64,000 bases of DNA from CAYFPX01 sp964519895 (GCA_964519895.1 CAZFLE010000003.1:62001-126000); one strand, 5' to 3'. Shown: positions 7,718-18,382, counted from the first letter of the stretch. Made by a program: numbers and translations. Notes: generated by a model from the letters alone, not told the origin.

Positions 7718-9135
7718 CCGTCACCGATCCCGACGTCGCGCTCTTCGAAGAGCTCCGCCCCACCGCTGCGCAGACCTTTGAGGCCGGGCAGCACAAGTCC
7801 CTGCCGGTCTACTTCGCCTGGGCCGCCGTGAACGCCGGCGTGGTGTTGCTGCTGTTCTTCGGCATCACGGGGTCGGCGTCGGGGTGGTGGCCCCTGCTCG
7901 CGATCACCACGCTGCTCGGGGGCGGCGGCGCGGCGACGGCCTGGCTGCTCTACAAGGACTCGACGCCGGGCATCAAGAACCACGGGGTCTGGTTTTCGGG
8001 CCTGAATCGCCGGGGCTGGGCCGGGTGGATCGCCGGCATCGGCATGACCGCTTTCTACTGCGTCCTGTACTGGTGGAAGGACGGCTGGGGCACCCACCCG
8101 CTGCACGGCGGCGTGGCCATCCTGGAGCCCCTCTCCCAGCTGCTTCGGGGCGGGCCGAGCGACAAGTGGTTCCTGTACGGCTTCGCCTACACCCTGGCGG
8201 TCCTTGTCTTCGGCGTGCGCATGGCGATGAAATACCGGCACAGCCGCTACCACCTGATCCGCACCGGCAGCGTGGCCTTCTTCCAGCTGGGCTTCGCCTT
8301 CCTGCTGCCCGGGCTCCTCAAGCAATTCAGCCAGGCCGAGTTCTACTTCTCCTACTTCTGGCCCCTCAAGCCCGAGTATCTGCTGCCCTTCAGCATCGGC
8401 TGGACCATCGACGGCGGGTCCCTGGGCCGGGCGATGATCCTGTGGGGCGCCCTGGCGAGCTTCGTCGCCGTGCCGCTGCTCACCTACCGCTTCGGCAAGC
8501 GCTGGTACTGCAGCTGGGTGTGCGGCTGCGGCGGGCTGGCCGAGACCCTGGGGGACCCCTGGCGACAGCTCTCGGACAAGAGCGAGCGAGCGTGGCGCAT
8601 CGAGCGCTGGATGATCCACTCGGTGCTGGTGCTCATCGTGTTCGTGACCGGCCTGCTCTGGATCCACGAGGCCCTGGGCCGGCCCTGGTGGTCCGACGGC
8701 GGCCAGGCCATGTACTACAAGACCTACGGCTTCCTGATCGGCGCCGCGTTCTCGGGGGTCATCGGGGTCGGCTTCTACCCGATCATGGGCAGCCGGGTCT
8801 GGTGTCGCTTCGGCTGCCCCCAAGCCGCTATCCTGGGCCTGTTCCAGCGCTTCTTCAGCCGCTTCCGCATCACCACCAACGGGGGCCAGTGCATCTCCTG
8901 TGGCAACTGCTCGACCTACTGCGAGATGGGCATCGACGTGCGGGCCTATGCCCAGAAGGAACGCAACATCGTCCGGGCCAGCTGCGTGGGGTGCGGGGTC
9001 TGCGCTGCGGTGTGCCCTCGGGGCGTGTTGAAGCTCGAGGGCGGCGAGCGCACCGATCGCTTCGAGGGCGCGGACGCCCCGCTGCATGACATGCTGCGGG
9101 CCATGGGCGTGCTGCGCGAGGACTACGACCGCTGA
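7714..9135 (+). CDS. NapH/NosR-type membrane polyferredoxin
   Basis: Integral membrane Fe-S protein of 473 aa with about six hydrophobic segments. It carries the CxxxCxC and CxxxCP motifs of the NosR/NapH/RdxA group (CSWVCGCGG at about residue 267; CRFGCP at about 363). Two ferredoxin-type 4Fe-4S clusters follow (CISCGNCSTYC at about 390-400; CVGCGVCAAVCP at about 427-438). Such proteins pass electrons between quinone or cytoplasmic donors and periplasmic or membrane acceptors. It overlaps the upstream flavoprotein by 4 bp, which makes that enzyme the likely partner. No nitrous-oxide, nitrate or cytochrome oxidase assembly genes are near. A 161-bp palindrome begins 13 bp after the stop. Confidence 0.9.
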   Translation: MTVTDPDVALFEELRPTAAQTFEAGQHKSLPVYFAWAAVNAGVVLLLFFGITGSASGWWPLLAITTLLGGGGAATAWLLYKDSTPGIKNHGVWFSGLNRRGWAGWIAGIGMTAFYCVLYWWKDGWGTHPLHGGVAILEPLSQLLRGGPSDKWFLYGFAYTLAVLVFGVRMAMKYRHSRYHLIRTGSVAFFQLGFAFLLPGLLKQFSQAEFYFSYFWPLKPEYLLPFSIGWTIDGGSLGRAMILWGALASFVAVPLLTYRFGKRWYCSWVCGCGGLAETLGDPWRQLSDKSERAWRIERWMIHSVLVLIVFVTGLLWIHEALGRPWWSDGGQAMYYKTYGFLIGAAFSGVIGVGFYPIMGSRVWCRFGCPQAAILGLFQRFFSRFRITTNGGQCISCGNCSTYCEMGIDVRAYAQKERNIVRASCVGCGVCAAVCPRGVLKLEGGERTDRFEGADAPLHDMLRAMGVLREDYDR

Positions 9136-9147
9136 GCCGGGCGCGAC

Positions 9148-9308
9148 TAGCAGTCGTCGGGAAAGCTCGGACCGAGCAGGCGAAGCCAAGCCTGGTCCAG
9201 GTTGGGCTCTCGACGATTGAGCAGGTCGAGACCTGTGATTGAGGAGAGGTCCCGACCTGGGCCAGGATCGGCGAGCCCGCGAAGGGAGAGCTTTCCCGAC
9301 GGCTGCTA
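9148..9308. repeat. 161-bp imperfect palindrome after a stop codon
   Basis: The left arm begins TAGCAGTCGTCGGGAAAGCT at 9148. The right arm ends with its near-exact reverse complement at 9308, with one difference over the first 20 positions. Further in, CCTGGTCCAGGT pairs with ACCTGGGCCAGG. The axis is the perfect palindrome CAGGTCGAGACCTG (9222-9235). Pairing sums are 18456-18457 from end to centre, so the whole 161 bp is one palindrome. It fills most of the 269-bp gap between the polyferredoxin gene and the next lipoprotein gene. Confidence 0.75.
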
Positions 9309-9404
9309 TGGGACTGATCCCAGGTTTCGGCCCGTAAACGTTCGTTACAGGCTAGCGGCCAACGGGGACCCGCTGGGTACAGGGCACGCGTCACGGGAGC
9401 TGCC

Positions 9405-11108
9405 ATGTCCGCCATCCTTCCCCTCGCCCTGTCCCTCACCGGCTGTGTCGAGCTGCCGAACATCCTCTCCGGCGACGACACCGGGGACTCCGGGCTGACC
9501 ATCGCGGACGGCCGAGACTGCGACGCTGTCTTCACGCTGTCCTTTCCAGGTGCGCCAGACACGACCCTGGACGGCTGCGCCGACGTGTCGCTCGACGCGA
9601 CCTATGAATTCGACCCCGACGATCCGCCCGAGCTGCGCACCTACACCGTGGTGTTCGACGCCGCGACGGAGACCGGGTTCGAGTGCTCGGTGCGCATCGA
9701 CCAGATCGGCGTCTGCGGAGGCGGGTACTACGGCGTTGGCGTGGACGACACCACCGGGGCCCAACCTGCGGCCGTCGTGGTGGACACGTCGGACTGCACG
9801 GGGGTCGAGGACGCCTGGGAGGGCCGCCACGACGCCACCCAGGGCTATGTCCGGCTCGCCCGGGTCGACTCTGGCCATGAGACCGGGGACTTCACCGGGC
9901 AGTCGGTGGACACCCTGATCGTGGGCGAGCTCGTGGCCGAGACGGCCGGCGGCATCCTGTTGTCCGGGGCCTTCCTGCTCCAGGAGCCCGTGGTCGCCAG
10001 CGACTCCGAGGAGGCGACCTGCTACGGCAGCGACGGCGACCAGGACGACGACGGGGTCAAGGACGAGCGCTTCGGCGGCGAGGACTGCGACGACAGCGAT
10101 CCGGACCTGGTCCACGGCGACACCTGGTGGGCGGACGACGACGACGACGGCTACGGCGATCCGCTGGGCGACGTGTTCGCCTGCGAGCAACCGGTGGACA
10201 CCGTCGCCAACGACGGGGACTGCGACGACGACGACCGTCAGGTCCATCCCGGTGCCACCGAGACCTGCGACGACGTGGACCAGGACTGCGACGCCCAGGT
10301 CGACGAGGACGCGACGGACGCCGCTTCTTGGACCGTCGATGCAGACGACGACGGTCACGGCGCCCAGGGCGGCGCCATGGTCCAGGCCTGTGAGGCCCCC
10401 GACGGCTACAGCGCCACCCGGGACGACTGCGACGACAGCGATCCCGACGTGAGTCCCAGCGACGCCGAGATCGCGGGCAACGACGTGGACGAGGACTGCG
10501 ACGGCAGCACGACGAGCGGCGGCATCTACGCGGTCCAGGACGGCACCCACGCCATCGGCGACGTGGTGACGCTGAGCGGGGTCGTGGTCACGGCGCTCAG
10601 CGAGCACGGCTTCTGGATCCAGGAGCCGGCCGGCGGGCCTTGGTCCGGGCTGTGGGTCTACGCCGAGTCCGGGTGGGAGGAGACCTGGAGCACTGTGACC
10701 GCAGGCCGGGAGCTGACCGTCACCGGGGAGATCTTCGACTACGACGGCCTGACCGAGCTGAACTTGGCCCTCGGAGGTGCCAGCGTCACCGCGACCGGGA
10801 ACCCCGGCCTGCCTGCACCCGAGGTGCTCTCCTTGGCTGATCTGAGCGGTTCCAGCGCCGATCAGTGGGAGGGCGTGCTGGTCGAGGTGCGCGGCGTCGA
10901 GGTGGTCGATCCAGACCTGGGCTACGGCGAATTCTCGATCACCGATGGGATCGACACCATCCTGGTCGACGATGCCATCACCAGCTTTGGCAGCACCCTG
11001 CGCGCCGGCACGAGCTTCACCGCCATCGCCGGGGTCTGGCACTACAGCTACGGCGATCACAAGCTCGAGCCGAGGGATGGCGGGGACTTCAGCGGCTACT
11101 CCTTCTGA
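9405..11108 (+). CDS. MopE-like Cys-Asp repeat lipoprotein with C-terminal OB-like domain
   Basis: Lipoprotein of 567 aa: ATG 9405 is preceded by a GGGAG ribosome-binding site and the N-terminus has a clean lipobox (LTGC, Cys14). Residues of about 35-200 form a beta-rich region with paired cysteines. Residues of about 215-370 hold MopE/putative metal-binding repeats of the type EDCDDSDPD, DGDCDDDDRQVHPGA and CDDVDQDCDAQVDED, which are calcium-loop-like and common in myxobacterial surface proteins. The C-terminal 180 residues (IYAVQDGTHAIGDVVTLSG onward) resemble an OB-fold region seen beside secreted nucleases, but no nuclease is present. A small inverted repeat (GTAA..TTAC) lies upstream at about 9340. 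It is likely an outer-membrane-exposed structural protein. Confidence 0.8.
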   Translation: MSAILPLALSLTGCVELPNILSGDDTGDSGLTIADGRDCDAVFTLSFPGAPDTTLDGCADVSLDATYEFDPDDPPELRTYTVVFDAATETGFECSVRIDQIGVCGGGYYGVGVDDTTGAQPAAVVVDTSDCTGVEDAWEGRHDATQGYVRLARVDSGHETGDFTGQSVDTLIVGELVAETAGGILLSGAFLLQEPVVASDSEEATCYGSDGDQDDDGVKDERFGGEDCDDSDPDLVHGDTWWADDDDDGYGDPLGDVFACEQPVDTVANDGDCDDDDRQVHPGATETCDDVDQDCDAQVDEDATDAASWTVDADDDGHGAQGGAMVQACEAPDGYSATRDDCDDSDPDVSPSDAEIAGNDVDEDCDGSTTSGGIYAVQDGTHAIGDVVTLSGVVVTALSEHGFWIQEPAGGPWSGLWVYAESGWEETWSTVTAGRELTVTGEIFDYDGLTELNLALGGASVTATGNPGLPAPEVLSLADLSGSSADQWEGVLVEVRGVEVVDPDLGYGEFSITDGIDTILVDDAITSFGSTLRAGTSFTAIAGVWHYSYGDHKLEPRDGGDFSGYSF

Positions 11109-11207
11109 GTCCTGGGGGGGACGGGGATCCGGCGCCGAGCGGGGTCGGGCATTAGGCTCTTCCACCGTGCCTTGACGCCCACCTCCGCCCGACCGAGACT
11201 ACGCTCC

Positions 11208-12889
<1,682 letters not shown>

Positions 12890-12890
<1 letters not shown>

Positions 12891-13741
12891 TGCTGCTGTG
12901 GGTCGGTGCTGCGTTGGCAGGCGACTGTCCGGACCTGGGCGACGCCATCACCGGCATCACCACGGCGCTGAACGACGTCGACCTGGACGTCGCGCACGAG
13001 CTCGCCCTCCAGGCCACCTCGGGGTTGGAGTGCCAGGCGTCTCCGATCAACACGGTGGTCCTGACCAGCCTGTTCCAGCTGGCGGGGTCCGTCGAGCTGT
13101 ACATGGGGGACCAGACCGCGGCCGAAGTCCTGTTCGAGCGGGCGGTCGCTGTGGCGCCCCTGGCCGTCATCGACCCTCTTCTGGGCGACGACGCCGCGAC
13201 TGCCTACGACCTGGTGCGCAAGCAGGTCCTGGACACCCCCGGCGGTACCCTGCGCATCGAGGGCCAGGTCGACGCCTGGCTCGACGGGCGCCCGCTCGTG
13301 GTCGGGGTCGACGCCGACGTGGCGGTGGGCAACCACCTTCTGCAGTGGCGGGAGACGCCCGAGGAGCCGCTCCAGGCCCGGGTGGTCCGGGTGAGCACCC
13401 GGGAAGCCCGCGTGCTCCCACTGGGCACCCAGGTGGCCACAGCCCCTGAGCCCGTGGCCGACGGCGGCGGCGCAGGCATGGCCGGAGGTGCACGCATGGG
13501 TGCGCTGGCCGGCGGTGCGGTCGGTCTGGTCGCCGGCGGTGCCCTGTTGGGCGCGGCAGGCCTGAGCCATCGGGCCTTCGACGCCGAGACCGATCCCACG
13601 GCCCTCGCCAGCCACCAGACCCGCACGAACACCCTCACACTGGTCGGCCTAGGGGTCGGTGCGATCGGCCTGGCGGTGGGTGGCGTGGGCTTCGTGTTGC
13701 TCGACCAGGGTGCAGGCCTGACCCTGACCCGGCGATGGTAG
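12890..13741 (+). CDS. Secreted or membrane PEGA-like protein coupled to the kinase
   Basis: About 283 aa from ATG 12890, which overlaps the kinase stop by one base. Residues 1-11 form a short signal peptide (MLLWVGAALAG). The next 110 residues are helical and TPR-like (ELALQATSGLE, TAAEVLFERAVAVAPLAV). Then comes a beta segment resembling PEGA (GTLRIEGQVDAWLDGRPL). Two Gly/Ala-rich membrane spans (GALAGGAVGLVAGGALLG and LVGLGVGAIGLAVGGVGFVLL) close the protein. This architecture is common next to myxobacterial membrane kinases and suggests a periplasmic partner of the kinase upstream. No enzyme motif is visible. Confidence 0.75.
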
Positions 13742-13746
13742 GCCCC

Positions 13747-15603
13747 ATGTCCTTGCTCCTGCTCCTTGCTGGCTGTCTCTGGGTCTCCGACGACGAGGTC
13801 GACCTGAAGGAGGCCGAGCTCACCGACGTCGACGGTGACGGCTTCGTGGACGCCGCCTGGGGCGGTGACGACTGCGACGACGCCGACGCAGATGTACACC
13901 CCGACGCGGCCGAGGTCCCCTACGACGGCATCGACAACGACTGCGACGGGACCACCCCCGACGACGACATCGACGGCGACGGCTTCGACACCGACGTGGA
14001 CTGCGACGACGACGACCCGGTGATCTACCCGGGGGCAGAAGAGCAGTGCGACGGCGTGGACCAGGACTGCGACACGGTCGCGGACAACGGCGTGTTGCTC
14101 ACCTGGTACGCCGACGGCGACTCCGACACCTACGGCGACACCGACGTGGTGCTCGAAGACTGCGAGCAGCCGAGCGGCTACGTGGCCGAGTCCGGCGACT
14201 GCAACGACGACGACGACACCATCAAGCCCGGCGCCGACGAGCTCTGCGACGGCGTCGACAACGACTGCAACGACCTGATCGACGACGACGACACCCCCCT
14301 CGATCCGGTCACCTGGTACCTGGACGACGACGACGACGGCTACGGCGACCGAGACGCGTCCACCACGGCCTGCGACCAGCCCAGCGGCTACGTCGACAAC
14401 GCCGGCGACTGCGACGACAGCACGGACGCCGTGCATCCCGGCGGGCTGGAGCAGCTCGGAGACTTCCTGGACGGCGACTGCGACGGCGACGCCGACACGT
14501 TCACCTGGACCGCCATCGACACCCGGGACTCCAGCTACGTCCGGGGACCGACCCTGGCCTACACCGACTCCGGCAGCGACGAGCGCCTGCACGTGGGCTG
14601 GTCAGCCGTGGAGTTCGATGACGGCTCCGGCACCCTCTACGACGCCATGCTGGTCTCCAGTCTCGACGCGGACGACCCGCTGGCGGGCGAGGTCGACTTC
14701 GTGTCCACGGGCTCGGTCAGCAGCATCGGGGTCCAGGGCGAAGCGGCGGACTTCTTCGCGTCCGAAGATGCGTTCATCTGGGCCCGCTCCTTTGACGCGA
14801 CCACCGGGCGCGTGCTGCGGCTGGACGCCTACGACGTCCTGGCCGACAGCTGGTCCGACGTGAGCTGGCAACAGGTCGGGCTGGGCACGCTCTTCGACGA
14901 CCTCCAGGTCGCTTTCTCCCGCAGCAGCGATGTCTCTGTGGTCGGCTGCAGCGCCCGCGGAGGCGGCGTCGAGGCCGCCCAGCTGTCGCTCGCGGAGCTC
15001 CTGGCCGGCGACGCGTCTGGCGCTCGGTACGCATTCGAGCCCACGATGCTCTACGAGCACTGCGACTACGACGAGACCCTGTACCTGGACTACTACCTGG
15101 TCACCGGCCAGGTCGATCCGCCGATGGAGACCTACGACATCCTGGCCGGCGAGCTGAGCCTCCAGTCGACGTGGGTGGACTACGACTACGTGTACACCGA
15201 GATCGAATTCACCTGGGAGTTCGGGTACTGGTCCCGGGTCCTGCCCTACCAGTACGAGGACGGCACACCCTGGATCGTCTTCTACAACTACTGGTACGAG
15301 GACAGCACCCCCGAGGCCTCGACTTCGGCCGCCGCAGTGACCACGTCGGCTGTGATCGAAGAGGTCGACGTGGCGTCCGGGCCCAGTGGCGAGGTGGTGT
15401 CCTGTGGGGTGGGCGACGACGGCTCGCTGACCTTGTTCGTGACCGAGCCGCTCAGCTCGACCAACGTCGACGACTGGCCACTGCCCGCGCCGTCCTCGTC
15501 GGCCCTCGAGGACTGCTCGGTGTCGGTGACGGGCGACGGGGTGATCGCCATCGCCCTGCGCCAAGGCGACGAGCTGTCGCTGGGGTTCGTCGCACTGCCC
15601 TGA
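13747..15603 (+). CDS. MopE-like Cys-Asp repeat lipoprotein
   Basis: About 618 aa. I chose ATG 13747 rather than 13735 because it gives a compact lipoprotein signal (MSLLLLLAGC, Cys10) preceded by a GGTAGG ribosome-binding site. Residues of about 20-245 are five or more MopE-type repeats (DDCDDADADVHPDA, DNDCDGTTPDDD, DCDDDDPVIYPGAEEQCDG, DNDCNDLIDDDD, TWYLDDDDDGYGD), which carry calcium-loop motifs and paired Cys. The remaining 370 residues are a beta-rich region of unknown type with Asp/Tyr-rich stretches (YDYVYTEIEF). No sorting tail is visible. It is probably a surface lipoprotein, and may share an operon with the kinase and its partner (5 bp gap). A long palindrome follows the stop. Confidence 0.8.
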   Translation: MSLLLLLAGCLWVSDDEVDLKEAELTDVDGDGFVDAAWGGDDCDDADADVHPDAAEVPYDGIDNDCDGTTPDDDIDGDGFDTDVDCDDDDPVIYPGAEEQCDGVDQDCDTVADNGVLLTWYADGDSDTYGDTDVVLEDCEQPSGYVAESGDCNDDDDTIKPGADELCDGVDNDCNDLIDDDDTPLDPVTWYLDDDDDGYGDRDASTTACDQPSGYVDNAGDCDDSTDAVHPGGLEQLGDFLDGDCDGDADTFTWTAIDTRDSSYVRGPTLAYTDSGSDERLHVGWSAVEFDDGSGTLYDAMLVSSLDADDPLAGEVDFVSTGSVSSIGVQGEAADFFASEDAFIWARSFDATTGRVLRLDAYDVLADSWSDVSWQQVGLGTLFDDLQVAFSRSSDVSVVGCSARGGGVEAAQLSLAELLAGDASGARYAFEPTMLYEHCDYDETLYLDYYLVTGQVDPPMETYDILAGELSLQSTWVDYDYVYTEIEFTWEFGYWSRVLPYQYEDGTPWIVFYNYWYEDSTPEASTSAAAVTTSAVIEEVDVASGPSGEVVSCGVGDDGSLTLFVTEPLSSTNVDDWPLPAPSSSALEDCSVSVTGDGVIAIALRQGDELSLGFVALP

Positions 15604-15605
15604 GT

Positions 15606-15774
15606 CCTAGGCTCGAATTTCGTCATTTCTCCCGTCGCATCCTCGCCCTCTCACGATTTCAGCCACTTACTGCCCTCGGTCACGGGCTAACGCCCGCTCG
15701 GTCGGTCCGTAAGCGCCTGAAATCGCGATATGGCGTCGCCTGCTCGGTCCGAAACGACGAAACCCGAGCCTAGG
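15606..15774. repeat. 169-bp imperfect palindrome after a stop codon
   Basis: The left end CCTAGGCTCG (15606-15615) is matched exactly by CGAGCCTAGG (15765-15774). Further in, TTTCGTC pairs with GACGAAA and CGATTTCAG pairs with CTGAAATCG. The centre CGGGC-TAAC-GCCCG (15683-15696) is a small perfect hairpin. The pairing axis is constant (sum about 15606+15774). Most mismatches are A-to-G type and would be G-U pairs in a minus-strand RNA. It begins two bases after the TGA at 15601-15603. Confidence 0.75.
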
Positions 15775-15822
15775 GTCTCCCAGGTCGGTGATCCGGCGGT
15801 CTCGTCGGCCCGTAGCCTGGGT

Positions 15823-16335
15823 GTGCCCGAGCAGGACCCACGGACCGACCGGAGAGCGCGCGGTGTCCGGCTGAGGGCCGCAGGCCTGGTGGCGCTGGGA
15901 CTCGCGCAGATGCTCGGTGCCACGACGGGTTGGCACGCCCTGCGGACCCCGGCGGCCCTCAGCCTGGCCTCTCCGGCGCCCCGGGTGTTCAGCGCGGTCG
16001 CCGGCTTCGAGGTCTTCGCGGCACGGACGGAGATCGCGATCGAGTCAGCCGACGGATCCTGGCACCAGGTGGCCATCGAGCCCGCAGTGCAGGCCCGGGC
16101 CCGAGGACCCTTCCTGCGGCGCAGCGTCTACGCCGCCGCGCTCGCCTATGGGTGGCACCTGCAGCGCGGGCAGCTCGAAGCCCTGTGGCACCGCACGATG
16201 ATCCGCGGCTTCTGTGCCGGGGACGGCGTCGGGGCGGAGCTCGGGCTGCCCGTGCCACCCCCTGGAGGTCGCGTCGTCGTGCGGCTGACGGCGGGTCACC
16301 AGACCCGCCTGGCGGAGGCGGCGTGTCCCCCCTGA
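15823..16335 (+). CDS. Small membrane-anchored protein paired with HTTM-like protein
   Basis: About 170 aa from GTG 15823. The frame is open further upstream to ATG 15730, but that ATG lies inside the right arm of the palindrome, so I reject it. A hydrophobic N-terminal segment (LRAAGLVALGLAQMLGA) is followed by an extracytoplasmic part with FEVFAARTEIAIESADG, an aromatic/beta start, then helical and basic stretches and a closing beta strand (GGRVVVRLTAG). The stop overlaps the next gene by 13 bp. The same architecture and position recur at 52726-53259. No catalytic motif is recognised. Confidence 0.65.
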   Translation: MPEQDPRTDRRARGVRLRAAGLVALGLAQMLGATTGWHALRTPAALSLASPAPRVFSAVAGFEVFAARTEIAIESADGSWHQVAIEPAVQARARGPFLRRSVYAAALAYGWHLQRGQLEALWHRTMIRGFCAGDGVGAELGLPVPPPGGRVVVRLTAGHQTRLAEAACPP

Positions 16336-17072
16336 CCGCCCCACAGCACCGCCGGGTCAGAGCCGTGTTGGGGCTCTACGTGGCGGGACTCCTGGCCACC
16401 GCCCTGCCCTGGGCCAGGGAGATCTTCGGGGCGGGCGGCCCAGCCTGGGTGTCTCTGGGGGCGCTGGCAGGCTTCGCCCTGGCTCTGGGGCGGTGGCCAC
16501 GGTGCAGTGCTCTGTTGGCCTGGTTGGTGCTCGTCGGGCTCTTCGTCCGTCAGCCGCTCATCCAGAACCCGGCCCTCCCCTTCGTGGGCTGGTTGCTGCT
16601 CTGGCACGCGGCGCTGCCCCGCCGGGCCGGCGACGCCACGGCGGTCCCAGTGCCCTTCGTCGCGGCTCTCTGGGTGGTCGCTTCCCTCGCCTATACCTAC
16701 AGCGGGTGGCACAAGCTCGGCAGTCCCTCGTGGGTCGATGGCTCGGCGCTGGCCCGGGTCCTGGACAACCCGTTGGCCCGCGAGAGCTTGGTGCGGACTG
16801 CGCTGCTCGGCGCCCCGGCAGCTCTGCTGCGCCTGGCCACGACCGGCGGCTTGCTGCTGGAGCTGCTCTACGCGCCGCTGGCCCTCTTCCCCAGGCTCCG
16901 GCCGATGCTCTGGGGGGGAGCGGTCGTCATGCACGCTGCGCTGCTCGTGCTCGTGGACTTCGCCAGCCTCTCCCTGGGCATGCTCGTCGTGCACGCCTTC
17001 ATGTGGGACCCCGCTTGGTGGCCAGGTCGGCGAGTCGCTCCCGGGCGCTGCAGCGGATCACAGCCAGCATGA
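16323..17072 (+). CDS. HTTM-like multi-pass membrane protein
   Basis: 249 aa from GTG 16323, which lies inside the end of the upstream gene. It has six or so hydrophobic spans (AVLGLYVAGLLATALPW, WVSLGALAGFALALG, LLAWLVLVGLFVRQPL, FVAALWVVASLAYTYSGWHK, LLELLYAPLALFP, VVMHAALLVLVDFASLSLGM). The YSGWHKL element and the late His in VMHA are typical of HTTM (vitamin K-dependent carboxylase-like) proteins. In HTTM proteins outside animals the chemistry is unknown. Its 3' end overlaps the convergent regulator by 74 bp. A second, longer HTTM protein is at 53259-54170. Confidence 0.7.
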   Translation: MSPLTAPQHRRVRAVLGLYVAGLLATALPWAREIFGAGGPAWVSLGALAGFALALGRWPRCSALLAWLVLVGLFVRQPLIQNPALPFVGWLLLWHAALPRRAGDATAVPVPFVAALWVVASLAYTYSGWHKLGSPSWVDGSALARVLDNPLARESLVRTALLGAPAALLRLATTGGLLLELLYAPLALFPRLRPMLWGGAVVMHAALLVLVDFASLSLGMLVVHAFMWDPAWWPGRRVAPGRCSGSQPA

Positions 17073-18273
17073 GGTAGCGCAGAGGGGCACCGGGCAGGCG
17101 CTCCAGCAGGCCATGGTCCGCGACCATGGCCAGGCACTGGCTCAGCGGGGGGGCTCCGGGGGGCCGAACGAGCCAGCGGCTCGCAGCCTGGAGGGTGAAC
17201 GGATCGCGAAAGATCGCGCACTGCGCCAACACCTGCACTCCCCAGCTCGGCAGGTCTGCCCAGCTCGCCTCGAGGGATCCCGACAGCTCGGGCCAGAGCG
17301 TCGACGAGCCCGGCGCTCGGAGTCGGCCCAGCTCAGCCGCCGGTGTGCTGTGGCGCAGGCGTCTGGCCAGGGCGTAGAGCGCGGCCGGCTGGCCGTCGGT
17401 GCAAGCCACCAGCTCGTGCAGCTCTTGTCCCCAGCGGCGCTGGCCTGGACGCCCGCTCAGGAGTTGTCGCAGTAGCGTCAGCCCCTCACGCGGGGGGAGC
17501 ATGCCCAGGCGATGGTAGTGGGCGCCATCCAGCGCGGGAGGCGCACGGGCGGTCAGGAGCCAGCGCGTCCGCTGGGCGTGGGTCTGGCAGAGCCGCAGAG
17601 CCCGTGCCTGGTCGACCCGGTCGCCGTCGAGTCCGTCCAGCGCGATGGCGTCGGGGAGGGGGTCTCCGGCGAGGGTGCTCTCCAGCTCGGCGAGGGGCAG
17701 AGGGGGCTCGGGCCACACATCGGCCCGGCCAGGTGCGAACACGAGCGCCGGAGCCCCCTCCCGGGACAGCTGCTCGGCGACCAGCCGAGACTTGCCGATC
17801 CCCGGCGCACCATGCACGCACATCACCCCTCTGCCCAGTCGCCACCAGCGGCGCAGCGCGTCCAGCGCCTGGTCGCGGCCCACCCAGTGCCCGAAGCGCG
17901 CCGTGCCGCCCACCGACGGTGGGGCGACGAAGCGATAGCCCTCGCCGTGCACGGTGCACAGATGGCGGGGGGCCCGCGGATCGCGCTCGACCTTGCGGCG
18001 CAGGCTCTGGATGGTGGAGTCCACGGTGCGGGAGATCACGCCGGGTCGGTAGCCCCACACCTCTTGGAGCAGCTCCTCTCGGCTCACGGTCTCGCCGGCT
18101 CGCGAGGAGAGGTAGGCCAAGAGCGCCCGCTCCTTGGGGCGCAGGTGAATGGCGTGCTCCCCGCGCTGGACGGTTGCCTCGGCCAGCCTGACAAAGCCCC
18201 CTGAGAGCTGCATGCACACCTCCTCTGAGGGGAGGATTTCCCCGGTCCGAGGTTGGGTGTTGGTGCTTGACAT
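16999..18273 (-). CDS. Winged-helix (OmpR-type) regulator fused to a STAND-like ATPase
   Basis: Protein of 424 aa. Residues of about 28-117 form an OmpR/PhoB-type winged helix (LRPKERALLAYLSS, recognition region SRTVDSTIQSLRRKVE, wing TVHGEGYRFVAP) without a receiver domain. A signature of AAA/STAND ATPases follows: VGRDQALD, Walker A GAPGIGKS (155-162), a Walker B-like AIALDGLDGD and a helical C-terminus. There is no TPR tail, unlike the larger paralogue at 22858-25218. Such proteins are one-component regulators switched by nucleotide and ligand or partner binding. It is divergent from the apolipoprotein N-acyltransferase gene (109 bp between starts), which may be a target. An internal ATG at 18213 is an alternative start. 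Confidence 0.85.
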   Translation of the reverse strand: MSSTNTQPRTGEILPSEEVCMQLSGGFVRLAEATVQRGEHAIHLRPKERALLAYLSSRAGETVSREELLQEVWGYRPGVISRTVDSTIQSLRRKVERDPRAPRHLCTVHGEGYRFVAPPSVGGTARFGHWVGRDQALDALRRWWRLGRGVMCVHGAPGIGKSRLVAEQLSREGAPALVFAPGRADVWPEPPLPLAELESTLAGDPLPDAIALDGLDGDRVDQARALRLCQTHAQRTRWLLTARAPPALDGAHYHRLGMLPPREGLTLLRQLLSGRPGQRRWGQELHELVACTDGQPAALYALARRLRHSTPAAELGRLRAPGSSTLWPELSGSLEASWADLPSWGVQVLAQCAIFRDPFTLQAASRWLVRPPGAPPLSQCLAMVADHGLLERLPGAPLRYLMLAVIRCSARERLADLATKRGPT

Positions 18274-18382
18274 CTCGTTGACAAGGGTTCACGGAAGGGC
18301 TGGAGACCTGTTCACAGGAACCACTCGCAGCCTTCGCCCAGGTCTCGTCCACCTCACGGAGGCGCTCTGGCAGGGTCTTCGG

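Noticed and set aside
15730..15822. ATG start at 15730 for the small membrane protein
   Set aside because: The start would be inside the palindrome arm and the added residues look non-coding; GTG 15823 is better.
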